Shown piece after piece: positions 38,378-48,747 of a stretch of DNA of 64,000 bases (its first letter is position 1; each line of letters opens with the position of its first letter). The stretch comes from an uncultured Planococcus sp. (GTDB lineage Bacteria > Bacillota > Bacilli > Bacillales_A > Planococcaceae): positions 1,984,001-2,048,000 of the forward strand of contig CANLRI010000001.1 in NCBI GenBank assembly GCA_947493585.1, in the 5' to 3' direction. A program made the position numbers and the translations under genes. The notes beneath the pieces are model-generated. The model worked only from the letters and a program-made list of their open reading frames with translations. It did no database searches and was not told the DNA's origin.

Positions 38378-40156
38378 CGGCTGTTCCTTGAAATGTCGTT
38401 CAATTTCAGCAGCCAGCTTCTCGGGAATTCCCGCTTCTTGGATCTCGCCGGCGTTCGCTTCTTTGATTTTACGGACGGAACCGAAGTGCTTAAGCAATTG
38501 CTGTTTGCGTTTCGGGCCCACGCCTTGAAGCCCGTCGAGCGCGGATTGAATTGAGTTCTTGCCGCGCAATTGGCGGTGGAACGTGATAACGAAGCGGTGA
38601 ACTTCGTCTTGGATACGCTGCAGTAAATAAAACGCTTCACTTGTGCGTTTAAGTTCCACCATTTCAATCGGGCTGCCGTACAAAAGTTGAGACGTTTGGT
38701 GCTTGGCATCTTTTGCAAGGCCTGCGATTGGGATATCAAGGCCGAGTTCGTCTTCAACGATTTCACGCGCCGATTCAATCTGGCCTTTGCCCCCATCAAT
38801 GATGATCAAGTCCGGTAGCGGCAAGCCATCTTTTAGCACACGGCTGTAGCGCCTACGGACCACTTCACGCATTGCCGCATAATCATCGGGCTTTTGTGCG
38901 GAGCGTGTCTTGTATTTCCGGTAATCTTTCTTTGACGGTTTGCCGTCGATAAAGACGACCATCGCAGAAACGGCGTCCGCTCCTTGGATATGCGAGTTGT
39001 CGAATGCTTCAATGCGCAGCGGCGTATGGATGTTCATCGCTTCGCCCAGTTCGTTGCAAGCTCCGATTGTGCGTTCTTCCTGGCGCTCGAGCAGCTGGAA
39101 TTTTTCCTTAATGGCAATTTCAGCGTTCTTGCGCGCAAGCAACACCAAATCCTTTTTCTTGCCGCGCTGCGGAACGAGCACTTTCGCACCGAGCCATTCT
39201 TTTAGGAATTCTTCATCTTCCGCTTCCTGCAGCAGGATCTCATTCGGTTTGATATGGTCCGGCTTTTCATAGAATTGGCCGAGGAAAGTCAAAAACTCTT
39301 CTTCCGGGTCCCGGTACAACGGGAACATCGACACTTCGCGCTCGATCAATTTTCCTTGGCGCACGAAAAACACTTGCACGCACATCCAGCCCTTATCGAC
39401 TGCATAAGCAAAAACGTCGCGGTTGGTAAAATCGTTCATAGCCATTTTTTGTTTTTCCATGACCGATTCGATATGGCTGATCTGATCGCGGTATTCTTTC
39501 GCCCGCTCAAACTCCAGATTCTCTGCTGCCTCGCTCATCTTCTCTGTCAGCTCCTGCTTCACTTCACGGAAGCCGCCGTTTAAGAAGCGGCTGATGCCGT
39601 CGATCATTTCACGGTACGTATCCTTTTCCACCGGCTTGACACAAGGCGCAAGACACTGGCCAAGATGGTAATACAGACAGACGCGATCCGGCATCGTATG
39701 GCATTTGCGGAGCGGATATAAACGATCCAGCAGCTTTTTTGTCTCGCTTGCTGCATAAGCATTCGGATAAGGGCCGAAGTATTTGCCTTTGTCTTTTTTC
39801 ACTTGCCGCGTGATGATCAATTTGGGATGGCGTTCGCCTGTAATTTTCAAATACGGATAGGTCTTATTGTCTTTCAGGCGGATGTTGTATTTCGGGTCAT
39901 GTTTTTTGATGAGTGTCAATTCAAGGATAAGCGCTTCCTTGTCCGAGGAGGTAACGATGTATTCAAAGTCTTCAATCTCGTTCACGAGCCTTTGTGTTTT
40001 CGTATCGTGGCTGCCCGTAAAATAAGAACGCACACGATTTTTCAATACCTTCGCTTTGCCTACATAGATAATCGTCCCTTGTCGGTCTTTCATCAAATAG
40101 CAGCCCGGTTGGTCAGGTAAAACCGCGAGTTTATGTTGCATCATTTCACTTTTCAT
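38363..40156 (-). CDS. uvrC: Excinuclease ABC subunit C
   Basis: 597 residues. Makes the two incisions in nucleotide excision repair. GIY-YIG nuclease at the N-terminus ([20 protein letters not shown] region, about 17-36), UVR motif (about 200-240), RNase H-like C-terminal nuclease ([26 protein letters not shown]) and two helix-hairpin-helix motifs at the end. ATG with AGGGTG five bases upstream. Confidence 0.98.
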   Translation of the reverse strand: MKSEMMQHKLAVLPDQPGCYLMKDRQGTIIYVGKAKVLKNRVRSYFTGSHDTKTQRLVNEIEDFEYIVTSSDKEALILELTLIKKHDPKYNIRLKDNKTYPYLKITGERHPKLIITRQVKKDKGKYFGPYPNAYAASETKKLLDRLYPLRKCHTMPDRVCLYYHLGQCLAPCVKPVEKDTYREMIDGISRFLNGGFREVKQELTEKMSEAAENLEFERAKEYRDQISHIESVMEKQKMAMNDFTNRDVFAYAVDKGWMCVQVFFVRQGKLIEREVSMFPLYRDPEEEFLTFLGQFYEKPDHIKPNEILLQEAEDEEFLKEWLGAKVLVPQRGKKKDLVLLARKNAEIAIKEKFQLLERQEERTIGACNELGEAMNIHTPLRIEAFDNSHIQGADAVSAMVVFIDGKPSKKDYRKYKTRSAQKPDDYAAMREVVRRRYSRVLKDGLPLPDLIIIDGGKGQIESAREIVEDELGLDIPIAGLAKDAKHQTSQLLYGSPIEMVELKRTSEAFYLLQRIQDEVHRFVITFHRQLRGKNSIQSALDGLQGVGPKRKQQLLKHFGSVRKIKEANAGEIQEAGIPEKLAAEIERHFKEQPLQQE

Positions 40157-40173
40157 TTTATCACCCTATTTAA

Positions 40174-40205
40174 AAAACCGGGTTCCACGAATGGGACCCG
40201 GTTTT
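40174..40205 (-). terminator. Terminator of trxA
   Basis: Hairpin AAACCGGGTcCC/GGaACCCGGTTTT followed by T-run on the minus strand. Confidence 0.9.
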
Positions 40206-40209
40206 GGAA

Positions 40210-40524
40210 TTATGCGTGTTTTTCAACCAATTCAGCCAAAGCTTCTTTCGGACGGAAGCCGACGACTTTATCGACTGTTTCGCCGTTTTTCATCAAAAGA
40301 AGTGTCGGGATGGACATGATGCCGTATTCGCTAGCTGTTTGTTGGTTTTCATCAACATCCAATTTCACGATTTTCACTTTATCGTCCATATCTGCATCGA
40401 GTTCTTCAAGAACTGGAGCGATCATTTTACAAGGCCCACACCATGCTGCCCAAAAGTCTACCAATACGAGTCCTTCTGAAACTTCTTGTTTGAAATTCTG
40501 ATCTGTACCTTTAACGATTGCCAT
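40210..40524 (-). CDS. trxA: Thioredoxin
   Basis: 104 residues, a standard thioredoxin with the active site W-C-G-P-C (about 28-32) and the cis-Pro in [10 protein letters not shown] (about 74). General disulphide reductase of the cytoplasm. Shine-Dalgarno AAGGAGG; single-gene transcript. Confidence 0.98.
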   Translation of the reverse strand: MAIVKGTDQNFKQEVSEGLVLVDFWAAWCGPCKMIAPVLEELDADMDDKVKIVKLDVDENQQTASEYGIMSIPTLLLMKNGETVDKVVGFRPKEALAELVEKHA

Positions 40525-40563
40525 GTATAATTCCTCCTTAAGTGATAACCAAACTATATTTCG

Positions 40564-40572
40564 ATTATAGCA
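40564..40572 (-). promoter_or_regulatory. Extended -10 promoter of trxA
   Basis: Minus strand TGCTATAAT (TGN-TATAAT) about 40 bases before the trxA start; a -35 is not obvious. Confidence 0.6.
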
Positions 40573-40700
40573 GACGTGATTTACGCTAGCTATTTATTTG
40601 CCTAGTCCTTCCATACCCGGCTGTTGTTGGCGTTAAACTGCTTGGGTTTGATGTAGTCAATGTATTTAAAGATTAGGAGTTTCCGCTACAGTTACAGACT

Positions 40701-40728
40701 AAAAAACAGCCCGCTGCATTGCGGGCTG
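40701..40728 (-). terminator. Terminator of the fadR-fadB-etfB-etfA operon
   Basis: Perfect stem CAGCCCGC/GCGGGCTG with 6-base loop and TTTTTT on the minus strand, just after etfA. Between here and the trxA promoter I see nothing. Confidence 0.9.
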
Positions 40729-40734
40729 CCGTGA

Positions 40735-41703
40735 TTACATAACTTTCTTGAATTCTTCTGTGAGCAACGGGATAACGTCGAATAGGTCTCCGACGATTCC
40801 GTAGTCTGCTACTTTGAAGATGTTCGCTTCCGGGTCTTTGTTGATCGCGACGATGACTTTGGAGTTGGACATTCCTGCCATGTGCTGGATCGCGCCGGAA
40901 ATTCCTGCTGCGATGTAGAGATCAGGGGTAACGACTTTCCCTGTCTGTCCGATCTGCAAGGAATAATCGCAGTAATCCGCATCACATGCACCGCGCGATG
41001 CTCCGACTGCGCCGCCTAGAAGGTCAGCCAGTTCCTGCAATGGCTCGAAGCCTTCCTTGCTCTTGACGCCGCGTCCGCCAGCGATGATGACTTTCGCTTC
41101 AGAAAGATCGACGCCTTCAGCGGATTTACGAACGACATTTTTGATGATTGTGCGCAAGTTCGTGATATCGACCGACAAGCTCGATACGTCGCCAGAACGC
41201 TCTTCGCGCTCAAGCGGCGCGATGTTGTTCGGACGCACCGTAATGAAAACCACGCCGTCTTCTTTCAGTTTCACTTTTTCAAATGCTTTACCGGAATAGA
41301 TCGGGCGGATGAAAACAGCGTCATCGCCTTCCCCTTCGATATCTGTCACATCAGAAATCAAGCCGGTTTTCAATTTCGATGCGATTTTCGGTGATAGGTC
41401 TTTACCGACCGCAGTATGTCCGAAGACGATTGCTTCTGGTTGTTCCTGGTCCACAACCGCCATGAATGCTTGGCCGTAGCCGTCAGATGTATATGATTTC
41501 AAGTGTGGGTGCTCAACTGTGATAACGCGGTCTGCTCCGTAAGCTACCAATTCGTTTCCGAACTCGCTCACCGCTTCCCCAAGCAAGACAGCAACGACTT
41601 CTCCGCCGCCTGAAATTTTCTTGGCTGCGGCAATTGCTTCAAATGATACGTTGCGCAAAGCGCCTTCACGCGTTTCGCCCAATACTAATACTTTTTTCGA
41701 CAT
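40735..41703 (-). CDS. etfA: Electron transfer flavoprotein alpha subunit
   Basis: 322 residues. The C-terminal FAD-binding domain is clear: GGRGVKSKEGFEPLQELADLLGGAVGASR-type core (about 203-231), GQTGKVV (about 249) and IQHMAGM (about 268). Partners EtfB to take electrons from acyl-CoA dehydrogenases. Last gene of the fad/etf operon. Confidence 0.97.
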   Translation of the reverse strand: MSKKVLVLGETREGALRNVSFEAIAAAKKISGGGEVVAVLLGEAVSEFGNELVAYGADRVITVEHPHLKSYTSDGYGQAFMAVVDQEQPEAIVFGHTAVGKDLSPKIASKLKTGLISDVTDIEGEGDDAVFIRPIYSGKAFEKVKLKEDGVVFITVRPNNIAPLEREERSGDVSSLSVDITNLRTIIKNVVRKSAEGVDLSEAKVIIAGGRGVKSKEGFEPLQELADLLGGAVGASRGACDADYCDYSLQIGQTGKVVTPDLYIAAGISGAIQHMAGMSNSKVIVAINKDPEANIFKVADYGIVGDLFDVIPLLTEEFKKVM

Positions 41704-41752
41704 AGTCCGTTAACCCCCTAAGTAGATGTGAAAATAAATGATTGGCGTACGT

Positions 41753-42526
41753 TTATATAACTTTCGCTTCAGAGCGAAGCAAGCTGACCAGTTCAGAAAC
41801 TTGGCTTGGAATTTCGCCTTCCAAAATACGGCCGGCTTGTTTTTTCGGCGGCAAGTAAACTTCAATTGTTTCCGTTTTCGCTTCTACATCATCTTCTTCG
41901 ATATCCAGATCATCGAGCTCAAGCTCTTCAAGCGGTTTTTTCTTCGCTTTCATGATTCCTGGAAGAGATGGATAGCGCGGCTCGTTCAAGCCTTGTTGCG
42001 CTGTAACCAATAAAGGCAACGATGTTTCAAGCTCTTCTGCATCCCCTTCAATATCACGAACGATTTTCACTGTTTCGCCTTCGATTTCTAGGCTTGTGAT
42101 CGTCGTCACGTAGTTGATATCAAGCAAGTCCGCAACTCGTGGGCCGACTTGGCCAGATCCGCCATCGATGGCTACGTTGCCTGCCAAGATGAGATCCGCT
42201 TCTTTGTCTTTCAAGTACTCTGCCAGTATGTAAGCTGCCGTAAACTGGTCCATTTCCTCCACATCGTCTTCTGTGTTAATCAAGACTGCTTTATCAGCAC
42301 CCATGGCAAGTGCTGTGCGCAATTGCTTCTCAGCTTCCTCGTCACCGATTGTGACTACCGTTACTTCGCCGCCATGAGCGTCGCGGACCGTAATCGCCTC
42401 TTCAATTGCATACTCGTCATATGGGTTGATGATAAATTCAGCGCCATCTTCTTGAATCTGGCCACCGGAGACAACCAGCTTTTCTTCTGTGTCAAACGTA
42501 CGTTTTACCAATACATAAATGTTCAT
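41753..42526 (-). CDS. etfB: Electron transfer flavoprotein beta subunit
   Basis: 257 residues. AMP-binding ETF domain with VKRTFDTE at the start, LRTALAMGADKAVLI (about 70-84) and the G-N-V-A-I-D-G-G-S-G-Q-V-G-P motif (about 113-126). Shine-Dalgarno GGGAGG; co-transcribed with etfA and fadB. Confidence 0.97.
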   Translation of the reverse strand: MNIYVLVKRTFDTEEKLVVSGGQIQEDGAEFIINPYDEYAIEEAITVRDAHGGEVTVVTIGDEEAEKQLRTALAMGADKAVLINTEDDVEEMDQFTAAYILAEYLKDKEADLILAGNVAIDGGSGQVGPRVADLLDINYVTTITSLEIEGETVKIVRDIEGDAEELETSLPLLVTAQQGLNEPRYPSLPGIMKAKKKPLEELELDDLDIEEDDVEAKTETIEVYLPPKKQAGRILEGEIPSQVSELVSLLRSEAKVI

Positions 42527-42546
42527 GAACGTAAACCTCCCAAGTA

Positions 42547-43320
42547 TTATTTCCCTTTAAATTGTGCTTCGCGTTTTTCCAGAAAAGCGCTAATGCCTTC
42601 TTTTGCGTCTTCCGATACGAAAACTGTACCGAACGAATCCGCTTCAGCTTTGACCCCTTCTTCAAAAGCCCCGTGCTTCGAATACTGAAGCATGTCGATA
42701 GCCGCCTTAACGGATACCGGGCTCTTTTTTGCAATTTTCTTCGCAATTGAAAGCGTTTGCGAAAGAAGGTCTTCTTCGCCGAAAGAACGGTTGGCAAGGC
42801 CAAGCTGCACTGCTTCTTTGCCAGTGATCGGATCGCTCGTCAAGAGCATTTCCGCGGCTTTGGCCACTCCAACATAACGCGGCAATCGCTGTGTCCCTGC
42901 AAATCCAGGAATCAAGCCTAGCTGCAATTCCGGCAATCCCAGTTTAGCATTTTCTGTGACAAAACGCATATGGCAGCTCATTGCAAGCTCCAAACCTCCG
43001 CCGAGTGCGGCGCCGTGAATGGCGGCAATGACCGGCTTGTGGAATGTTTCCACACGTTCGAATACCGCTTGGCCGCTTGCTGACAGTTTCGAGAATTCTT
43101 CCCCTGAAGTCACTTCTGTGAACTCCTTGATGTCAGCGCCTGCCGAGAAGAAACGACCTTCACCGTGTAAGACGATCGCACGGACATCTGAGTCATTTTT
43201 CACTTCATCCAGCAGTGCATCGACTTCCAAAATCAGCGCGCGGGACAATGCGTTTGCCGGCGGCCGGTTGATTGTCGCGATCGCTACCCCGTCTTCTTTT
43301 TTCCAACTGATAAATTCCAC
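42547..43320 (-). CDS. fadB: Enoyl-CoA hydratase (crotonase family)
   Basis: 257 residues. Hydrates enoyl-CoA in fatty-acid beta-oxidation. Oxyanion hole SAGADIKEF (about 60-68) and [14 protein letters not shown] (about 103-116) and the two catalytic glutamates (in GGLEL and [11 protein letters not shown]) are intact. Starts with GTG behind GGAGGGG. Symbol follows the B. subtilis fadR-fadB-etfBA order. Confidence 0.93.
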   Translation of the reverse strand: MEFISWKKEDGVAIATINRPPANALSRALILEVDALLDEVKNDSDVRAIVLHGEGRFFSAGADIKEFTEVTSGEEFSKLSASGQAVFERVETFHKPVIAAIHGAALGGGLELAMSCHMRFVTENAKLGLPELQLGLIPGFAGTQRLPRYVGVAKAAEMLLTSDPITGKEAVQLGLANRSFGEEDLLSQTLSIAKKIAKKSPVSVKAAIDMLQYSKHGAFEEGVKAEADSFGTVFVSEDAKEGISAFLEKREAQFKGK

Positions 43321-43337
43321 CTGCTCATCCCCTCCTT

Positions 43338-43922
43338 TTACGCTTGCATGCCTTTCAGCAATAAGCGTTGCACTTTCGGTGCGAGTTCGACCAAATCATA
43401 CTTGTGATCGTTCATCACCCAGGTAGTAATGGTCTCATCCATTGTACCAAAAACCATCTGGCGGGCTAAACGAATATCCATATTTTGATCAAATTCTCCT
43501 GACTCGATGCCGCTGATCAGGATTCGGTCCATCAATTTCAAATATCCCCGCAACACATTATTGATCTTCATGCGGATTTCGTGATTGGACTGACGGAGTT
43601 CCAACTGTGTGACAATCGCCAGATGCAGATCGCTTGCGAGCAAGTTAAAATGACTGTTGATCATCATGCCAAGCTGATCAGCAGCACTTGCGTCTTTTGC
43701 AATGATTTTCTCCAATTCGCTGACGAATACACCCATCTTCTCTTGGAAAACGGAAATGAGAATGTCTTCTTTATTCTTGAAATACAAATAAATCGTACCG
43801 TCTGCCACACCGGCTTGCTTGGCAATTTTCGAAACTTGCGCTTGGTGATAACCATTTTCTGCGATGACGATAACCGCAGCATCGATGATTTGCTTATATT
43901 TCGGTTTATCCTTCTTTACCAT
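43338..43922 (-). CDS. fadR: TetR-family fatty-acid degradation regulator FadR
   Basis: 194 residues. TetR helix-turn-helix at about 25-50 ([26 protein letters not shown]) and a ligand-binding C-terminus. In B. subtilis FadR represses the beta-oxidation genes and is released by long-chain acyl-CoA. Start at M-V-K-K-D-K chosen for GGGTGGTGACAGG upstream. An 18 bp FadR-type site lies just upstream, so it very likely represses itself and fadB-etfBA. Confidence 0.95.
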   Translation of the reverse strand: MVKKDKPKYKQIIDAAVIVIAENGYHQAQVSKIAKQAGVADGTIYLYFKNKEDILISVFQEKMGVFVSELEKIIAKDASAADQLGMMINSHFNLLASDLHLAIVTQLELRQSNHEIRMKINNVLRGYLKLMDRILISGIESGEFDQNMDIRLARQMVFGTMDETITTWVMNDHKYDLVELAPKVQRLLLKGMQA

Positions 43923-43940
43923 CCTGTCACCACCCAAAAA

Positions 43941-43982
43941 AATATGAAAATATGAATGGCGATTCATTCATATTTTCATATT
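43941..43982. promoter_or_regulatory. FadR-type operator inside a 42 bp palindrome
   Basis: The core TGAATGGCGATTCATTCA (43953-43970) fits the B. subtilis FadR consensus TGAATGAMTAWTCATTCA at most positions. It sits inside a longer perfect inverted repeat with 18 bp arms (AATATGAAAATATGAATG and its complement) around GGCGAT. The core follows the -10 box directly. Confidence 0.8.
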
Positions 43983-44006
43983 ATCGTTTTGTTTAAATTG
44001 TGTCAA
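43978..44006 (-). promoter_or_regulatory. Strong SigA promoter of fadR-fadB-etfBA
   Basis: Minus strand TTGACA - 17 bp - TAATAT, a near-perfect consensus between lcfA and fadR. Confidence 0.88.
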
Positions 44007-44019
44007 GCTTTTGCCTTAG

Positions 44020-45711
44020 TTAAGAAGGAACCGCTTCATTGCGTTTGGCGATTTCTTCATCCACCAGCGACCTGCGCAATATTTTGCCGACTGCGGTTTT
44101 TGGAAGTTCTTTTCGGAACTCATAGATGCGCGGCACTTTAAATGCAGCGAGGTGTTCTCGGCAATGTTTATCCAATTGTTCTTCTGTAACAGTATACCCT
44201 TCTTTCAGCACGATGTATGCCTTAACTGTTTCGCCGCGGTACGGGTCCGGTATTCCGGCGACGACGCATTCCTGGATCGCTTCGTGTTCATACAGCACTT
44301 CTTCGATTTCTCTCGGGTAGATATTGAAGCCCCCGGCGATGATCATGTCTTTTTTGCGGTCGACGATAAAGAATTGCCCTTCGTCGTCCATATAGCCAAG
44401 ATCCCCGGTCAATAGCCAGCCGTCGACAATCGTAGCCGCCGTCGCGTCCGGGCGGTTCCAGTAGCCTTTCATCACCTGCGGCCCTTGAATGGCGATTTCA
44501 CCGATCTGCCCGTTCGGTACAGGATCAGTCGTTCCCGGAAGGAAAATCTCACAATCCGTATCCGGATACGGCATGCCGATCGAGCCTTTTGTCCGTTCGC
44601 CCCATACGAGATTTGAGTGGGTGACCGGTGAGGTTTCGGTCAGGCCATATCCTTCGACCAGCTTGCCTCCCGTGATGCGCTCGAATTTCTCCTGTACTTC
44701 CGTCGGCAGCGGCGCTGATCCGCTTAAACATGCTTCAATGGAAGACAAATCGTATTTTTTGATATCCGGATGGTTCAATAAACCGATGTAAAGCGTCGGT
44801 GCGCCGGGGAACAAGGTTGGCTTCTGTTTATTGATCGTTTTGAGTGCCTGTTCGGGATCGAATTTCGGCAATAGCACCATCTTATTGCCTTGCATGACAG
44901 ACAGGATCAAGACAGTCGTCAATCCGTACACATGGAACAATGGAATGATGCCCATGATTGTCTCTTCACCGCGCTTTGATTTATAGAGCCAAGCGTCGCA
45001 CATCGTCGCATTGGAGATTAAATTGCGGTGCGTCAGCATGACGCCTTTTGGCGATCCGGTCGTTCCGCCAGTGTATTGCAAAAGCGCCAAATCTTCGTCG
45101 AAATCAAATGGCGGCTGTGTAATTTGCGGCGAGGCTGTTTTCATGATTTCCGTGAAGAGATGATTGATCCCCCGATGTTCGACTTTCACCGTCATGCCAT
45201 ACTGCTTTTTTTGGATGAACGGGTACACGAGGTTTTTCGGGAATGTTAAATAATCCTTGATGCCCGTGACGATAACGTTCTCAAGATCCGTTTCTTTGAT
45301 CACTTTGTTGATCCGCGGGAACAAAATATCAAGTGCAATGATCGCCTTGGCACCGGAATCTTTCATCTGGTAGGAAATTTCCCGCTCCGTATAAAGCGGA
45401 TTTGTCATGACGACGACGCCCCCAGCGTAAAGAATCCCGTAAAAACTGATGACGGCCTGCGGACAGTTTGGCAACATGATGGATACCCGGTCGCCTTTTT
45501 GGATGCCTAGCTTCTGAAGGTAATTGGCCATCTTCATGGCAGATTGATACAACTCTTCGTAGCTTAGGTCCTTGCCCAGGAAATGGATTGCGGTCTTTTG
45601 CGGAAAGTCTTCATAGGCTTTCGTCAAATATTCCTGGACTGGCATGCTCGGATACGTTAACGTGTGCGGTACTTCCGCCGGATAATGAGCTAACCACGGT
45701 TTTTCGGACAT
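44020..45711 (-). CDS. lcfA: Long-chain fatty acid-CoA ligase
   Basis: 563 residues. Activates fatty acids to acyl-CoA via an acyl-adenylate. AMP-binding P-loop YTGGTTGSPKGV (about 214-225), GYGLTETSPV (about 360), DRKKDMIIAGGFN hinge (about 450) and the C-terminal lysine in KTAVGKILRR (about 546). Shine-Dalgarno GGGGGAGG. Upstream of fadR but with its own promoter and a cre-like site. Confidence 0.95.
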   Translation of the reverse strand: MSEKPWLAHYPAEVPHTLTYPSMPVQEYLTKAYEDFPQKTAIHFLGKDLSYEELYQSAMKMANYLQKLGIQKGDRVSIMLPNCPQAVISFYGILYAGGVVVMTNPLYTEREISYQMKDSGAKAIIALDILFPRINKVIKETDLENVIVTGIKDYLTFPKNLVYPFIQKKQYGMTVKVEHRGINHLFTEIMKTASPQITQPPFDFDEDLALLQYTGGTTGSPKGVMLTHRNLISNATMCDAWLYKSKRGEETIMGIIPLFHVYGLTTVLILSVMQGNKMVLLPKFDPEQALKTINKQKPTLFPGAPTLYIGLLNHPDIKKYDLSSIEACLSGSAPLPTEVQEKFERITGGKLVEGYGLTETSPVTHSNLVWGERTKGSIGMPYPDTDCEIFLPGTTDPVPNGQIGEIAIQGPQVMKGYWNRPDATAATIVDGWLLTGDLGYMDDEGQFFIVDRKKDMIIAGGFNIYPREIEEVLYEHEAIQECVVAGIPDPYRGETVKAYIVLKEGYTVTEEQLDKHCREHLAAFKVPRIYEFRKELPKTAVGKILRRSLVDEEIAKRNEAVPS

Positions 45712-45763
45712 ACTTTCTACCTCCCCCTCTTTTATCGGAATCGTGAGAATATTCCTACTTTAA

Positions 45764-45792
45764 GTATAAAGAATTATGATAACGCTTTCAAA
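45764..45792 (-). promoter_or_regulatory. lcfA promoter with overlapping CcpA (cre)-type site
   Basis: Minus strand TTGAAA - 17 bp - TATACT. The plus-strand ATGATAACGCTTTCAAA (45776-45792) differs from the cre consensus WTGNAARCGNWWWCAWW at one base and covers the -35 region, so glucose repression of lcfA is likely. Confidence 0.7.
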
Positions 45793-45823
45793 CATTATTT
45801 TCGAGAGGATTCAATCCATAAAA

Positions 45824-45848
45824 AAAAACGGCACATAGGCCGTTTTTA
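45824..45848 (-). terminator. Terminator after yshE and the small peptide
   Basis: Stem AAAAACGGC/GCCGTTTTT with long T-run on the minus strand; it starts at the stop codon of the 26-residue reading frame. Confidence 0.9.
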
Positions 45849-45926
45849 AAAAATGAATAGGAAGACGATTCCTACAAGCACAAACAAGATGCAAAAAACG
45901 ATTAAGATTTTGATCAGGTTCTCCAT
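45846..45926 (-). CDS. 26-residue hydrophobic peptide downstream of yshE
   Basis: Short reading frame MENLIKILIVFCILFVLVGIVF-type: charged N-terminus, then one membrane helix, C-terminus FIF. ATG has AGGAG nine bases upstream, and that ribosome site overlaps the yshE stop codon. The frame ends exactly where the operon terminator begins, which argues that it is real. Function unknown; a small membrane partner of YshE is a guess. Confidence 0.55.
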   Translation of the reverse strand: MENLIKILIVFCILFVLVGIVFLFIF

Positions 45927-45938
45927 TCGTTCCAACTC

Positions 45939-46352
45939 CTATGAAATACTGGCTCCGATAACATACGATAAGCCGACTGAGATGGTCATCGAAATCAAGC
46001 CGACCGAACGGTTATCGCGGGCGATTTCTTCGTCCACTTTGAATTTCGGTGTCAGAAACTCAAAAAGGATGTAAGCAAAAATCAACAACACGAACCCAAA
46101 CAACCCCCAGCCGATCATCTCAAACAGCGTTGTGTGCTGTTCGATCGAAAAGCGGAAAATATTGGTGACGCCAAAAATCTTTCCGCCAGTCGCCATCGCC
46201 ACGGCCAAATTGCCGCTTTTGATTTCTTCCCAGTTCTTATATTTTGTTACGACTTCAAAAATAACCATCGCGACGATCAAGCATAAGACCACTACACTGA
46301 AATAGCCAGCTGTCTCGACGAGCGGATGGGTCCAAAATCCTTCTTCGAACAT
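45939..46352 (-). CDS. yshE: DUF350 membrane protein (YshE-like)
   Basis: 137 residues with four membrane helices, N-terminal part DUF350-like (VVVLCLIVAMVIFEVVTKYKNWEEIKSGNLAVAMATGG region, about 19-57). Position between mutS2 and lcfA matches B. subtilis yshE. Function unknown; DUF350 proteins are linked to membrane homeostasis in some bacteria. Confidence 0.85.
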   Translation of the reverse strand: MFEEGFWTHPLVETAGYFSVVVLCLIVAMVIFEVVTKYKNWEEIKSGNLAVAMATGGKIFGVTNIFRFSIEQHTTLFEMIGWGLFGFVLLIFAYILFEFLTPKFKVDEEIARDNRSVGLISMTISVGLSYVIGASIS

Positions 46353-46373
46353 TTACAAACTCCCCTTCCGCCC

Positions 46374-48734
46374 TTACTTCAATTCAGCGACCGTGACACC
46401 CGAGCCGCCTTCACCCGGTTCGCCAAAGCGGTAGCTCTTAACACGCGGATGTTTCTTTAAGTATTGCTGCACGCCTTGTCGTAACGCGCCGGTCCCTTTG
46501 CCATGGATAATGGAAACTTGGTGATAATTCGCCAATAAGGCATCGTCCAAATATTTCTCCACGCGCGCAAGGGCATCCTCGTAGCGCTCACCGCGAAGAT
46601 CCAACTCCATTTTCGTATAACCTTCACGGCCTTTCAAGCTGGTCATTGTGCGGGTTTCTTTTTGTTTTTCAGGTTTCGTGTAGCTGAGGTCGGATTCCGG
46701 CAGCTTCATTTTCAAGATGCCGACTTGGACGATCCATTCCGTGTCGGAAACTTTTTCGACCAAGCTGCCCTTCTGTCCGTAAGACAGCACTTTTACCTCG
46801 TCGTTCGGCTTTAAAGCAACCGGTTCGTTTTGCTTTTTCGCTTTTTTCAAGACACGGTTTTCCGGCATGGCATTTTCCAGCCGTTTTTTTGCATCAATCA
46901 ACTGGTGTTCTTTGACGCCGGTCTGTTGGGTCAGCTGCATTTGGCGCAGCTCCTTAATGACCGCTTCCGCTTCCGCACGTGCCTGGTCAACGATTTTGCG
47001 TGCTTTTTCTTTCGCTTTGTCTTCGAGCAGCTCTTTGCGGCTGTCGTATTCCGCGAGGCGTTTCGCCAAGTCTTCTTTTAAGGTTTCGGATTCTTCGAGG
47101 ACCGATCGGGTTTCTTCTGCATCCCGTTCGGCTTCTCGCCGGCTCTTCTCAAGCGAGGCGATCATCGAGTCGACTTCTTTGCGGTCGGTTCCCGTGAAAC
47201 TTTTCGCGTGTGAAATGATATGTTCCGGCAAGCCGAGACGCTTGGAGATTTCGAACGCGTTGCTGCGCCCTGGCACACCGATTAGCAAACGGTAAGTCGG
47301 GCTCAATGTTTCCACGTCAAACTCAACGCTGGCATTGGCGACGCCATCCCGGTTGTAGCCATAAGCTTTCAGTTCCGGGTAATGGGTCGTCGCGATGACG
47401 CGGGCGCCTCTACCGTGAACTTCATCGAGCAAGGAAATGGCAAGCGCCGCCCCTTCTTGCGGGTCGGTGCCGGCACCAAGCTCATCGAAAATGACCAGTG
47501 AGTTCTCATCGAACTTCTCCAAGATGTCGACAATATTAACCATATGGGAAGAGAACGTACTTAAGCTTTGCTCAATCGACTGCTCATCGCCGATATCGGC
47601 AAAGATCTGGTCGAATACAGCCAGTTCCGATCCTTCCAGTGCCGGCACTGGAAGTCCTGCCTGTGCCATCAAAGTCGACAAGCCAACCGTTTTCAAGGTG
47701 ACCGTCTTCCCGCCTGTATTCGGACCTGTGATGACAATCGCGGTGATGTCCCGGCCAAACTCGATATCATTCGGCACCACTTCATCTTGAGGAATGAGCG
47801 GGTGGCGGGCTTTTTTCAAATTGATATAGCCTTCTGTGTTCATATCTGGCTTCGAGCATTTATGGGCTTGACCGTATTTCGCTTTGGCCAGGATTAGATC
47901 GACTTCCGCCAATACGCCGACCAAAGTGAACAATTCGTGTGCCACTTCCTGTACTTTCAAAGACAACATCAGCAAGATACGGTCGATTTCTTCCCGTTCT
48001 TTCAGCTTCAAACGACGCACTTCGTTGTTCGCCTGCACGACGGCATCCGGTTCGATGAACAGTGTCTGGCCCGATGAGGATTGGTCATGGACGATGCCGC
48101 CGTAATGGCTTCTGTATTCCTGTTTGACCGGGATGACGAAGCGATCGTTGCGAATGGTGACAATCGAGTCCGACAGCATTTTCGAGGCATTGCGCCCGCG
48201 GATGAGGCTCTCGAGCTTTTCACGCACGCGGCTTTCCTGTGCGCGGAGCGATTGACGGATGCTGCGCAGTTCGGAGCTGGCGCTATCGACCACCGTTCCG
48301 TTGTCGTCGATGCACGCATTGATATCGTGCTCAAGCTGCGTCAATATCGGCATGCTTTCTTTTTTCTCCATGAAATGCGGAATGTCGATATCTTCTTCGG
48401 CATCGATGGCTTCAAGGAAATGGCGCAAAATCCGGCTGGCGCGGATCGTTGAAGAGACTTCCATCAATTCCACCGGGCTCAAAGAACCGCCGATTTGCGC
48501 ACGTTTCGCGTGTGGGCGGATATCGGAAATTCCGCCCATTGGGACATTATTCTTGATACGCAACACTTGTGCTGCTTCATCCATTTCTTCCAACAAGCGG
48601 TTCACTTCCGCGATGTCAGTAGACGGCAGCAATTCTTTCACTAATCCTTTTCCAAGTGATGAGGTGCAGAATGCCGCCACTTCTTCGCGGATTTTATAGA
48701 ATTCGAGAGTTCGTAATGCGCGCTCTGCGATCAT
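46374..48734 (-). CDS. mutS2: Endonuclease MutS2
   Basis: 786 residues. MutS core without the mismatch-reading domain, Walker [14 protein letters not shown] (about 334-346), a long coiled coil (about 515-620) and a C-terminal Smr nuclease domain ([12 protein letters not shown] about 714, [11 protein letters not shown] about 746). Acts in recombination control or ribosome-collision rescue according to studies in Bacillota. 13 bp after polX. Confidence 0.97.
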   Translation of the reverse strand: MIAERALRTLEFYKIREEVAAFCTSSLGKGLVKELLPSTDIAEVNRLLEEMDEAAQVLRIKNNVPMGGISDIRPHAKRAQIGGSLSPVELMEVSSTIRASRILRHFLEAIDAEEDIDIPHFMEKKESMPILTQLEHDINACIDDNGTVVDSASSELRSIRQSLRAQESRVREKLESLIRGRNASKMLSDSIVTIRNDRFVIPVKQEYRSHYGGIVHDQSSSGQTLFIEPDAVVQANNEVRRLKLKEREEIDRILLMLSLKVQEVAHELFTLVGVLAEVDLILAKAKYGQAHKCSKPDMNTEGYINLKKARHPLIPQDEVVPNDIEFGRDITAIVITGPNTGGKTVTLKTVGLSTLMAQAGLPVPALEGSELAVFDQIFADIGDEQSIEQSLSTFSSHMVNIVDILEKFDENSLVIFDELGAGTDPQEGAALAISLLDEVHGRGARVIATTHYPELKAYGYNRDGVANASVEFDVETLSPTYRLLIGVPGRSNAFEISKRLGLPEHIISHAKSFTGTDRKEVDSMIASLEKSRREAERDAEETRSVLEESETLKEDLAKRLAEYDSRKELLEDKAKEKARKIVDQARAEAEAVIKELRQMQLTQQTGVKEHQLIDAKKRLENAMPENRVLKKAKKQNEPVALKPNDEVKVLSYGQKGSLVEKVSDTEWIVQVGILKMKLPESDLSYTKPEKQKETRTMTSLKGREGYTKMELDLRGERYEDALARVEKYLDDALLANYHQVSIIHGKGTGALRQGVQQYLKKHPRVKSYRFGEPGEGGSGVTVAELK

Positions 48735-48747
48735 ATAAACTCCTCCT

